Positions 28,545 to 35,319 of a DNA stretch of 64,000 nucleotides are shown piece after piece. The notes beneath the pieces were generated by a model that had not been told where the DNA came from, made no database searches, and was given only the letters and a program-made list of their open reading frames with translations. How positions within the stretch are numbered: the stretch's first letter is position 1; the number at the start of each line of letters is the position of its first letter. A program made the translations under genes and the position numbers. This stretch comes from CAYLXX01 sp964484325 (GTDB taxonomy: Bacteria; Patescibacteriota; Microgenomatia; UBA1406; GWC2-37-13), in NCBI GenBank assembly GCA_964484325.1, contig CAZAEE010000004.1, forward strand, positions 16,043-80,042, written 5' to 3'.

Positions 28545-28859
28545 GATGTAATATTTATAGATAAATTCCTCTTTAATTGCAAGTTAAAATAGGACACGAC
28601 AACCTCAACAATTCTCCTTATAGTGATATCTATCTGCTATGAGCATTGAACTATCGCTAAAAAAAGTAGATTGGAAAATGTCTTTTCTTTATTTGGTGCA
28701 GTTACACACATGATTACCAGTGCAATCAGGACTTCTGCTGCGGTGCGGGATCCAACGGAGAATCAGGAACAGGAACAAGTATGGGCACTACAAACTGAAC
28801 TTAATTTTTTTTCTTCATTTTCTCTTGTTTTTTTATAAAAATCTTGCTATCCTAACAAC
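28545..28859. other. Intergenic region of about 315 bp between divergent genes
   Basis: Holds the start region of the M64-like gene on the reverse strand (TATAAA about 9 nt before its ATG), the pseudogene remnant at 28639-28798 and, at its right end, a promoter for the 28860 gene (TTGTTT at 28825-28830, 17-bp spacer, TATCCT at 28848-28853). Nothing else was recognised. Confidence 0.5.
28639..28798 (+). pseudogene. Remnant of a secreted Cys-rich protein related to the M64-like/dockerin family
   Basis: The first frame from ATG 28639 gives SLKKVDWK; one base off it continues NVFSLFGAV, together matching LKTVNWKNVFSLFGVI at the N-terminus of the protein at 49401. The third frame then gives DYQCNQDFCCGAGSNGESGTGTSMG up to TGA 28796-28798, which resembles the Cys-rich tails of the two M64-like proteins (FRCCDYNGG, SCGAGSGYGD, GPGTSTSG). 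Both ends of such a gene are thus present but joined by a large deletion and out of frame. A TATAGT box lies just upstream. Confidence 0.55.
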
Positions 28860-29312
28860 ATGGCAGGTGAACCCATTAAACCGATGATGCAGAGTCTTGA
28901 TCAGAAGGTACCTGTCTCAACCATAATGCCACAAAAAAAATTTATCATCATGCTCGTTGTTGCCATAGTTGCCGGATGTGTTATTGGATCTGTTTTTGCT
29001 ATGTCTAAAAAATCCAAAACCGACCAGGCAGGCAGCATCTCCAATAAACCTGCCGAAAAAGTTGTTGGTATATCTGATAAAAAAACGTTTAAGGATCAGG
29101 CTGAAGGGGTTTTGAAAGAAGGCGGAATTGAAGGCGAAGGAGCGTTTCACCTTGAGCGTCCCGGTGGTAAATCACAAAATGTTTACTTGACCTCATCAAC
29201 CGTTGATTTATCCCAATATGTTGGTAAAAAAGTGAGAGTCCACGGTGAGACATTTGCTGCTCAGACAGCCGGCTGGCTAATGGACGTCGGTTTAGTTGAG
29301 ATTCTTCAGTAA
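28860..29312 (+). CDS. Membrane-anchored small protein with an OB-like C-terminal domain, unknown function
   Basis: 150 residues: polar N-terminus of 25 residues, one membrane segment (FIIMLVVAIVAGCVIGSVFA), a linker and a compact beta-rich domain (GAFHLERPGGKSQNVYLTSS...YVGKKVRVHGETFAAQ) that reads like a small OB-fold module. The cue is only pattern-based. It is followed 19 bp later by ftsE and might be part of the division region. TATCCT ends 6 nt before the ATG with TTGTTT 17 bp further upstream. Confidence 0.65.
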   Translation: MAGEPIKPMMQSLDQKVPVSTIMPQKKFIIMLVVAIVAGCVIGSVFAMSKKSKTDQAGSISNKPAEKVVGISDKKTFKDQAEGVLKEGGIEGEGAFHLERPGGKSQNVYLTSSTVDLSQYVGKKVRVHGETFAAQTAGWLMDVGLVEILQ

Positions 29313-29331
29313 AATATAGTATAGTGATATC

Positions 29332-30009
29332 ATGATCACGTTTCAAAACGTCACGAAACGATTTGGGCTTGGAAATACCGCTCTTAATGATGTGTCATTT
29401 GAAATTTCAGATAATGAATTTGTCTTTCTCGTCGGTCCTTCAGGCGCCGGTAAAACAACGATTCTTAAGTTACTTCTTCATGAATACGCGCCCACTTCAG
29501 GTGTCATCGCTGTTGATGACTTGCACATATCAAATAAAACTTTCAAAAGTGTTGAAAAACTCCGCCGCAAGATTGGTATGGTATTTCAGGACTTTAAAAT
29601 TCTTCCCGATAAAAAAGTTTACGAGAATATTGCGCTTAGCTTGAAGGTTGTTGGCGCTAATCCAGCTCTTATTGATAAAATGATCAGTGAAACACTTGAG
29701 CTGGTTGGATTACCACATAAAAAGGACGTATTCCCGGCCCAACTGTCAGCCGGTGAGCTACAACGAGTGGCTATTGCCCGAGCCATAATTGGCGATCGAA
29801 CAACTATCCTCGCCGATGAACCAACAGGCAACCTTGATCCAACTACTACCTGGGAAATTATGAAGATTTTTAAAAAACTCGAAGGCCGGAAAACTATTAT
29901 CATAGCCACTCATAACACGGATATTGTCAACAGCATGAAAAAAAGAGTTCTTGTAATGCAGGATGGTAAGTTGAAAAAAGATCTGAAAAAAGGAGGCTAC
30001 GAACTATGA
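29332..30009 (+). CDS. ftsE: Cell division ATP-binding protein FtsE
   Basis: 225 residues, standard FtsE length. Walker A GPSGAGKT (35-42), Q-loop in MVFQDFKIL, the ABC signature LSAGELQRVAIARA, Walker B ILADEPTGNLD and the switch His in IIATHN are all present. It forms the ATPase of FtsEX, which drives cell-wall hydrolases at the septum. The stop overlaps the ftsX start by 4 nt (ATGA). A strong AGGAGG inside its last codons serves ftsX. TATAGT ends 6 nt before its own ATG. Confidence 0.95.
   Translation: MITFQNVTKRFGLGNTALNDVSFEISDNEFVFLVGPSGAGKTTILKLLLHEYAPTSGVIAVDDLHISNKTFKSVEKLRRKIGMVFQDFKILPDKKVYENIALSLKVVGANPALIDKMISETLELVGLPHKKDVFPAQLSAGELQRVAIARAIIGDRTTILADEPTGNLDPTTTWEIMKIFKKLEGRKTIIIATHNTDIVNSMKKRVLVMQDGKLKKDLKKGGYEL
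29991..29996 (+). promoter_or_regulatory. Shine-Dalgarno sequence of ftsX
   Basis: AGGAGG, 9 nt before ATG 30006. It is the only full-consensus ribosome binding site noticed in the window and belongs to a gene inside an operon, showing that the ribosome probably retains an anti-SD sequence while operon heads do without it. Confidence 0.7.
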
Positions 30010-30905
30010 GAGAAATTTTAACCTCAATACGGAGAACTCCTTATCAATCATTGGCGGCATTTTTAGTGTTATTTTTTACACTACTTCTGTCGGCTATTTT
30101 ATTTCTTTCAATGAATTTTTTAAATGGACTGCTTGGGTATGTAGAAACCAGACCGCAAGTGACTGTTTACTTTCAAACAAAAACTTCAGAAAGTGATATT
30201 GCAAAAATGAAAAACGATCTTCTGCAGTCAGATAAAATCGAAACCATTAAATACATTTCCAAAGACGAAGCGTTTAAAACTTATAAACAACTAAATGGCG
30301 ATAACCCTTTACTTCTTGAAATGGTCTCCGCCGATATACTGCCAGCATCGCTTGAGATTTATGCTAAAAAACCCGAGTACCTTCCCCATATAGCTGAACT
30401 TCTGAAGAAACAGCCAGGTATTGATGAGGTAGTGTTCCAAAAAGATATTTTTGAACGCTTACTTACTTTAACTAACGTTCTTCGAAAAACAGCTATGGTA
30501 CTTTTTGCCTTTCTTATTCTCATGTCAATTATTGTTCTTTCAACAACTACATCATTCAAAATCGCCTTGAAAAAGGAGGAGATTGAACTTCAGCGATTGA
30601 TTGGAGCCAGCAAAGGTTATATTCGGGGGCCGTTTATTGGAGAAGGAATATTTTTTGGAATTGTGGCGGCTCTGACATCGTTTATTGTAATAACGGGTGT
30701 CGTTTTTGGACTTCGTCCGTTCCTCCAATCCTATTTTAGAAGCATCCCGCATCTGGCAGTTAACTATGGTTTCGGCGAACTACCTGTCTGGCCTGTGAAC
30801 ATTTATCTTTTAGGATTTACACTTCTTTTCATCGCACTTTTTGGTATCGGGATTGGTATTGCAGCTTCCTACATTGCTACTCGTAAATATTTATCGCAGT
30901 TTTAA
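30006..30905 (+). CDS. ftsX: Cell division membrane protein FtsX
   Basis: 299 residues with the FtsX layout: short cytoplasmic N-terminus, helix 1 (about 19-42), an extracellular domain of about 120 residues (ETRPQVTVYFQTKTSESDI to FQKDIFERLL), then three C-terminal helices. It relays ATP hydrolysis by FtsE to an outside cell-wall hydrolase through the large loop. Coupled to ftsE by ATGA. The next gene, a coiled-coil secreted enzyme, is the likely partner. Confidence 0.93.
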   Translation: MREILTSIRRTPYQSLAAFLVLFFTLLLSAILFLSMNFLNGLLGYVETRPQVTVYFQTKTSESDIAKMKNDLLQSDKIETIKYISKDEAFKTYKQLNGDNPLLLEMVSADILPASLEIYAKKPEYLPHIAELLKKQPGIDEVVFQKDIFERLLTLTNVLRKTAMVLFAFLILMSIIVLSTTTSFKIALKKEEIELQRLIGASKGYIRGPFIGEGIFFGIVAALTSFIVITGVVFGLRPFLQSYFRSIPHLAVNYGFGELPVWPVNIYLLGFTLLFIALFGIGIGIAASYIATRKYLSQF

Positions 30906-30917
30906 GTATCGCTTTAG

Positions 30918-30947
30918 TTGAAATTGAGGGTGAAAACTGCTTATAAT
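30918..30947 (+). promoter_or_regulatory. Promoter of the C39-like hydrolase gene
   Basis: TTGAAA at 30918-30923, 18-bp spacer, TATAAT at 30942-30947, then 8 nt to ATG 30956. Gives the gene its own start in addition to any read-through from ftsEX. Confidence 0.6.
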
Positions 30948-30955
30948 GATAATCT

Positions 30956-32188
30956 ATGTGGAAAAAGGTCGTTTTTTTAGTGCTTCTTATTGCGATCGCC
31001 CTTCTTATCCCGTTTCTTCATGTTCACGCCCAAACTGATAACTGTACTGGTAACTTTGCGGGTAAATCTCAAGATGAGTTAAAGGCGATTATCGCCACCT
31101 GTTCTGAAAAATTAAACAGTCTGAAAGAACAAAAAAATACCCTGTCCTCCCAGATTCAATACATGGACACCGAAATATATTTGGCGACCTTAAAAATTCA
31201 AGATACGGAACAAAAAATTATTGACACACAAAAAGAGATTGATCTTTTGACAAGCCGCATTGGAGGATTGGATAATTCTTTAAGTTATTTATCTAAATTA
31301 CTCATAAATCGTGTGGTCAATGGTTATAAAAATCAGTCGGTAACAGTATTTGATATCGTCTTAAACAGTGATAATGCTGGAGAGCTAATTAATAAGCTAA
31401 AATATTATAAGACTATTGAGCAAAATAACCAAAAAGTCCTTATTCAGGTGCAAGAGGCAAAGTTAAACGATGAACAGCAAAAACAACTCAGAGAAAAGAA
31501 AAAAGTCGAGCTTGATGATCTGACTAAATCACTTCAGGCCCAAAAATCCAGTCTTGATTTACAAAAAAATCAGAAACAGCAATTACTGACCGAAACACAA
31601 AATGATGAAACGACCTACCAGAGACTCCTTGCTCAGGCCCAAGCACAACTGGCAGGCTTTACTCGATTTGTCAACAGTCAAGGAGGCGCGTCGTTGTTAA
31701 GCAACCAAACTATCTGTAATGATTGGGGTTGTTATTACAATCAAAGAGACAGTCAGTGGGGTAGTATGGCTATTAACAATTCAGAGTATTCTTTAGCAAG
31801 CGCTGGATGTTTAATTTCATCGATGTCGATGATTTACACCCATTATGGACACCGAAGTGTCAATCCTTCAACTATTGCTAGTAATCCTTTAAACTTTTTT
31901 TCAACAACCGCGCTGTTGAACTTCACTGTTGTTGCCGATGGAGTAAGTACAACGCGGGTAACAGCTGCAATTGATAGTGAATTAAGTCAAAGTCCACCTC
32001 GACCAGTCATTGCAGGTATAAGTTATGACGGCGGTCCGATCCCCGACCATTATGTCGTGCTTACGAGCGGTTCTTCGGGAAACTATCAGATGAACGATCC
32101 TTTCACAGAAAATGGTCATGACATCGCTTTAACAAGCCACTACACTGTTGGCAGCATTGTTGCAATCTACAAAGTGGAAGGGTTCTAA
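30956..32188 (+). CDS. Secreted coiled-coil protein with C39-like cysteine peptidase domain, likely FtsEX effector
   Basis: 410 residues: signal peptide ending near HVHAQ (residue 25), a long coiled coil (about 35-235) like PcsB, EnvC and RipC, then a papain-like C39 domain with Cys285 in SAGCLISS, His365 in PDHYVVLTS and Asp381 in MNDPF. PcsB/EnvC-type proteins bind FtsX through the coiled coil and carry or activate a cell-wall hydrolase. Here the usual CHAP or LytM domain seems replaced by a C39_2-type fold. Position directly after ftsX supports the role; substrate cleavage is inferred. Confidence 0.8.
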   Translation: MWKKVVFLVLLIAIALLIPFLHVHAQTDNCTGNFAGKSQDELKAIIATCSEKLNSLKEQKNTLSSQIQYMDTEIYLATLKIQDTEQKIIDTQKEIDLLTSRIGGLDNSLSYLSKLLINRVVNGYKNQSVTVFDIVLNSDNAGELINKLKYYKTIEQNNQKVLIQVQEAKLNDEQQKQLREKKKVELDDLTKSLQAQKSSLDLQKNQKQQLLTETQNDETTYQRLLAQAQAQLAGFTRFVNSQGGASLLSNQTICNDWGCYYNQRDSQWGSMAINNSEYSLASAGCLISSMSMIYTHYGHRSVNPSTIASNPLNFFSTTALLNFTVVADGVSTTRVTAAIDSELSQSPPRPVIAGISYDGGPIPDHYVVLTSGSSGNYQMNDPFTENGHDIALTSHYTVGSIVAIYKVEGF

Positions 32189-32368
32189 ACTCTTTAAAGA
32201 ATCGAATGCAGTAAATCCTAGAGTTTGGCTTATGTTATTTCCCTTATCTTCAATATTATTTGCACTTCTATCAATCGCTACTATAGTGGCAAAAGAGAAA
32301 ATCGCTTTCAAAACAATAACTTCATAACGAAAAATCCTCCTTTGAAAATAGTGTATATTGATTATTAT

Positions 32369-32767
32369 ATGAAGAAATTTTCAACGTTTATCATTGCATG
32401 GGCACCACCTCTTGCCTGGATGATAATCATTTTTTATTTCTCAACTAGACATCGTCTCCAGGCATCAAGTATTTTCACTATTAACTTCATCGTCTTTAAA
32501 TCACTTCATGTGATTGAGTACGCTATACTCTATCTTCTTTTATTTCGGTCATTTTTTCTTTCTAATAAGCGAAAAATCACTAACGATGTATTTATTTTTG
32601 CGGCAATTGTGGCGATTTTGTACGCTGCATCTGATGAGTTTCATCAAACCTTTGTACCGACACGTGAAGGTAAACCAAGAGATGTTTTTATAGATGCCAT
32701 AGGTATATCAATCATGTATGGTTATTTAAAGCTTCACACTAGGCAAATTAAAAAACTCTTCAAATGA
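32369..32767 (+). CDS. VanZ-family membrane protein
   Basis: 132 residues from ATG 32369 with four helices. The VanZ signature is complete: YAASDEFHQTFVPTREG followed by RDVFIDAIG. VanZ-like proteins are linked to glycopeptide tolerance in a few Gram-positives, but most are uncharacterised membrane proteins. An upstream start (32225) would add 48 non-conserved residues and is rejected; TATATT ends 9 nt before the chosen ATG. Overlaps the next start by 4 nt. Confidence 0.88.
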   Translation: MKKFSTFIIAWAPPLAWMIIIFYFSTRHRLQASSIFTINFIVFKSLHVIEYAILYLLLFRSFFLSNKRKITNDVFIFAAIVAILYAASDEFHQTFVPTREGKPRDVFIDAIGISIMYGYLKLHTRQIKKLFK

Positions 32768-33648
32768 AACGGTTTTTTTTAGCACTGCAAAGATTTTTTA
32801 CCCCTCATGAGAGTAATAATTACCGTGCTCGAGCTTTACACTTGGAAACGTTGACGGTGTTTTTACTAGTGGTCTTGCTTTCTGGTTTTTTTATTGGAAA
32901 AATCCATTCAACAACAAATCCCCGAGTCTTGGGATTTGCCACCGATATCAATTCTGAAACTTTGTTGAAATTAACCAATGAGAAACGCACCGAGAATGGA
33001 CTTTCAACACTTGCAATGAATGAAAAACTGACAACAGCCGCGGCCGCCAAAGCGAAACATATGTTTACAAATAATTACTGGGCCCACTATGCTCCTGACG
33101 GAACAGCACCTTGGCATTTTATACTAGCTGCCGGATATCAATATAACTATGCTGGTGAAAATCTGGCAAAAAACTTCCTGTTTAGTAAAGACGTGGTAGA
33201 AGCCTGGATGAACTCACCTTCACATAAAGAAAATATTTTGAGGAAAGAATATACTGACGTCGGTTTCGCAGTCGTTAATGGTACATTAAACGGTCAAGAA
33301 ACTACCCTGGTTGTACAAATGTTTGGCACTCCCCAGGTTTCAGCAGCTGATGAAGGAGCCAGAGAACCGTCAACCCAAGTAACCGTTGTTCCTCAGGATG
33401 AACCAGTTGCAAACGATGCACCGGTTGTATTAGCTCAATCTAATAGACCAGCACTCAATCTTCTGCCTGTTTATCTTCACCTTAACTTTATCTTGATTCC
33501 TATATTTATGCTGGCGCTTATCTGGGACTTTCATTTGGCAACCAAAATGGGTATTGTTCGTATGACGGGAAAAAATCTTGCACATCTCATATTTATGCTG
33601 TTTATGCTGATATGTTTGACTATACTTATCAAAGGAGCAATTCAATAA
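32764..33648 (+). CDS. Membrane-anchored CAP/SCP-domain protein
   Basis: 294 residues. A helix at about 32-45, then a CAP domain (about 60-195): LLKLTNEKRTENGLSTLAMN, AAAKAKHMF, YAGENLAKNF, VEAWMNSPSHKENILRKEY and VQMFGTP are the signature blocks of bacterial SCP/PR1 proteins such as YkwD. A Ser/Val linker and two C-terminal helices follow, so the domain is held outside by membrane segments on both sides. Function of bacterial CAP proteins is largely unknown. ATGA overlap with vanZ suggests one operon (32369-34659). Confidence 0.85.
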   Translation: MKRFFLALQRFFTPHESNNYRARALHLETLTVFLLVVLLSGFFIGKIHSTTNPRVLGFATDINSETLLKLTNEKRTENGLSTLAMNEKLTTAAAAKAKHMFTNNYWAHYAPDGTAPWHFILAAGYQYNYAGENLAKNFLFSKDVVEAWMNSPSHKENILRKEYTDVGFAVVNGTLNGQETTLVVQMFGTPQVSAADEGAREPSTQVTVVPQDEPVANDAPVVLAQSNRPALNLLPVYLHLNFILIPIFMLALIWDFHLATKMGIVRMTGKNLAHLIFMLFMLICLTILIKGAIQ

Positions 33649-33653
33649 AATCT

Positions 33654-33926
33654 ATGCTATACGCAGTACAAAAAGAGTTTCGAAAACACTTTCTCGATTA
33701 CCTGCTACTTGTGACTGTTGGTTTGTTTGTTGTGGCTTGTATGATGCTTTTTACTGGAGAACGGTTTATTCAGTTCGGATTTATTTTCGGATATGCCGTT
33801 TTTTATCTGTTATGGGCTTTTTTTCATCACTATTTGGACGGCTCCCTCAAGCTGAGAAATATGCTAGAATATATCCTGATTGCATTGATTGTCTTGTTTT
33901 CATTCAAGTTATTGATTGCACCCTAA
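33654..33926 (+). CDS. Small three-helix membrane protein, unknown function
   Basis: 90 residues from ATG 33654: a basic amphipathic start (VQKEFRKHF) and three hydrophobic segments. AAAGGAG lies 16 nt upstream, too far for normal use, and TAAAAT lies 3 nt from the ATG. It sits 5 bp after the CAP gene and 4 bp before the nucleotidyltransferase, so it is co-transcribed with both. No family recognised. Confidence 0.6.
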   Translation: MLYAVQKEFRKHFLDYLLLVTVGLFVVACMMLFTGERFIQFGFIFGYAVFYLLWAFFHHYLDGSLKLRNMLEYILIALIVLFSFKLLIAP

Positions 33927-33930
33927 CTCT

Positions 33931-34659
33931 ATGAAAGGAATTATTCTTGCCGGCGGCCGTGCGACTCGTTTAAGACCGCTTACTAAAATTACTTCAAAGC
34001 AGCTTCTGCCTGTTTATAACAAACCGATGATCTTTTATCCATTGGAAACGCTTATTCAGGCTGGAATAAAAGAGATACTAATTATCGTATCACCAGAGTA
34101 TGCCGGACATTTTCTTCATTTGCTTGGCTCAGGCAAAGACTTCGGTGTGAAGTTCACATATGAGATTCAAGAGGAGCCAAAAGGACTTTCTGATGCGTTC
34201 ATCGTTGGTGAAGACTTTATTAAAGATGACAGTGTCAGCATGATTTTAGGCGACAATATATTTGACTATAACTTCTCAAAAGAAATCAGCAATTTTAAAG
34301 AGGGAGGCCATGTATTTGCTAAAAAAGTTTCTGATCCGCAACGATATGGAGTCATAGAGTTTGATGAAAACCACAATGTTCTGTCTATCGTTGAGAAACC
34401 CGCAGAACCAAAAAGCGATTATGCGATGGTCGGTATCTATATACTTGATAAAAGAGCTTCTGAATTTGCCAAAAAAGTCAAACCTTCTGCTCGAGACGAG
34501 ATCGAAATACCCGATCTTATCAATATGTATCGTGAGCTTGGTGAACTGAAAGTAAGTACTATCGAAGGTATCTGGGAAGATGCTGGTACCTTTGACAGTC
34601 TCCTTGCTGCAAATATTTATTGGGCCAAGAAAAACAACTCTACAGCAGTAACAAAGTAG
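33931..34659 (+). CDS. Nucleotidyltransferase, short RmlA-type (glucose-1-phosphate thymidylyltransferase-like)
   Basis: 242 residues. MKGIILAGGRATRLRPLT is the nucleotide-binding GXGXRL-like loop, followed by SKQLLPVYNKPMIFYPLETL, GDNIFD (metal-binding Asp) and VEKPAEPKSDYAMVGIY; WEDAGTFDSLL closes the sugar site. It activates a hexose-1-phosphate with a nucleotide triphosphate, supplying donors to glycosyltransferases such as those at 6-15 kb. It is shorter than classical RmlA (about 290) and lacks the C-terminal helical extension. No rmlBCD genes are nearby. ATG 33931 follows the previous stop by 4 nt. Confidence 0.85.
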   Translation: MKGIILAGGRATRLRPLTKITSKQLLPVYNKPMIFYPLETLIQAGIKEILIIVSPEYAGHFLHLLGSGKDFGVKFTYEIQEEPKGLSDAFIVGEDFIKDDSVSMILGDNIFDYNFSKEISNFKEGGHVFAKKVSDPQRYGVIEFDENHNVLSIVEKPAEPKSDYAMVGIYILDKRASEFAKKVKPSARDEIEIPDLINMYRELGELKVSTIEGIWEDAGTFDSLLAANIYWAKKNNSTAVTK

Positions 34660-34721
34660 AATTCATCCTTATCACCATATACCTTTGCTTGACTGCCTGC
34701 CTTTAATGTATATTAATATAT

Positions 34722-35132
34722 ATGGACACGACTCAGCTTTTTTTAACGTTCATTTTGATTCTATCAACTCTCTTTTTAATAGGCGTTGGTGTACAGCTTT
34801 TCTTCGCTCTGCGGGACTTTCGTAAAACACTCACTAGAGTAAATTCTATTCTTGATACTGTTGACGCTGCCTCGCAAGAACTTGAACTTGGTATCAAAGG
34901 TGTTGTAGGATTTTTTGATGGGTTTCAATCGCTTTTAAAAACCCTCGAGATCATCAACCTGCTTTCTCCTCTACACGATTACCTGAAGAGAAAACATGCA
35001 ACCTCTCTCTCTGCCAAACACCAGATTCAACCAAAGTCTACCAATGGTATACACGCATTAATTGACAAAATGAGGACAGCATCTCAAAAAAAACAAGAAA
35101 GATTTATCACCAAAAGCACGCCTGTTTCATAG
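34722..35132 (+). CDS. Small membrane-anchored protein, DUF948-like, unknown function
   Basis: 136 residues: N-terminal helix (residues 7-30), then an amphipathic helical stretch (FRKTLTRVNSILDTVDAASQEL) and a basic tail. The topology resembles YtxG/DUF948 proteins, but the match is weak. TATATT at 34709-34714 ends 7 nt before ATG and TTGACT lies a little upstream (34689-34694). It precedes the rpoBC promoter by 3 bp. Confidence 0.55.
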   Translation: MDTTQLFLTFILILSTLFLIGVGVQLFFALRDFRKTLTRVNSILDTVDAASQELELGIKGVVGFFDGFQSLLKTLEIINLLSPLHDYLKRKHATSLSAKHQIQPKSTNGIHALIDKMRTASQKKQERFITKSTPVS

Positions 35133-35135
35133 CTA

Positions 35136-35164
35136 TTGACAAGGGCAGAATCGTATCGTATAAT
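35136..35164 (+). promoter_or_regulatory. Consensus sigma-70 promoter of the rpoB-rpoC operon
   Basis: TTGACA (35136-35141), exactly 17 bp, TATAAT (35159-35164): both boxes perfect. Expected start near 35171, giving a leader of about 150 nt, unusually long for this genome. The palindrome AAAGGCCTTT (35172-35181) lies at the expected start site. Confidence 0.85.
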
Positions 35165-35189
35165 ATTCCTCAAAGGCCTTTTTCAAAGT

Positions 35190-35219
35190 ACCCTATAATA
35201 CTGTAGGGTTTTTTGTTTT
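35190..35219 (+). terminator. Terminator-like hairpin in the rpoB leader (possible attenuator)
   Basis: ACCCTA (35190-35195) pairs with TAGGGT (35204-35209); two more pairs extend the stem to a 4-nt loop, and TTTTTTGTTTT follows. It lies between the promoter and rpoB, so it can end transcription only partially or conditionally. Confidence 0.6.
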
Positions 35220-35252
35220 AACTAGAACGTACGGTGGTTTTTTGTTGGGTGT

Positions 35253-35294
35253 ATGAAGTATTCCTACGTGCTAAAAGCCTTTTTTTACTTTTAG
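35253..35294 (+). other. Possible 13-codon upstream ORF in the rpoB leader
   Basis: ATG to TAG reads MKYSYVLKAFFYF, with six aromatic residues of thirteen. The second half lies in an imperfect hairpin CTAAAAG (35271-35277) / CTTTTAG (35288-35294). There is no ribosome binding site. It may be chance. Confidence 0.25.
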
Positions 35295-35319
35295 TTACAT
35301 CTTACAACAAACTGTATCG

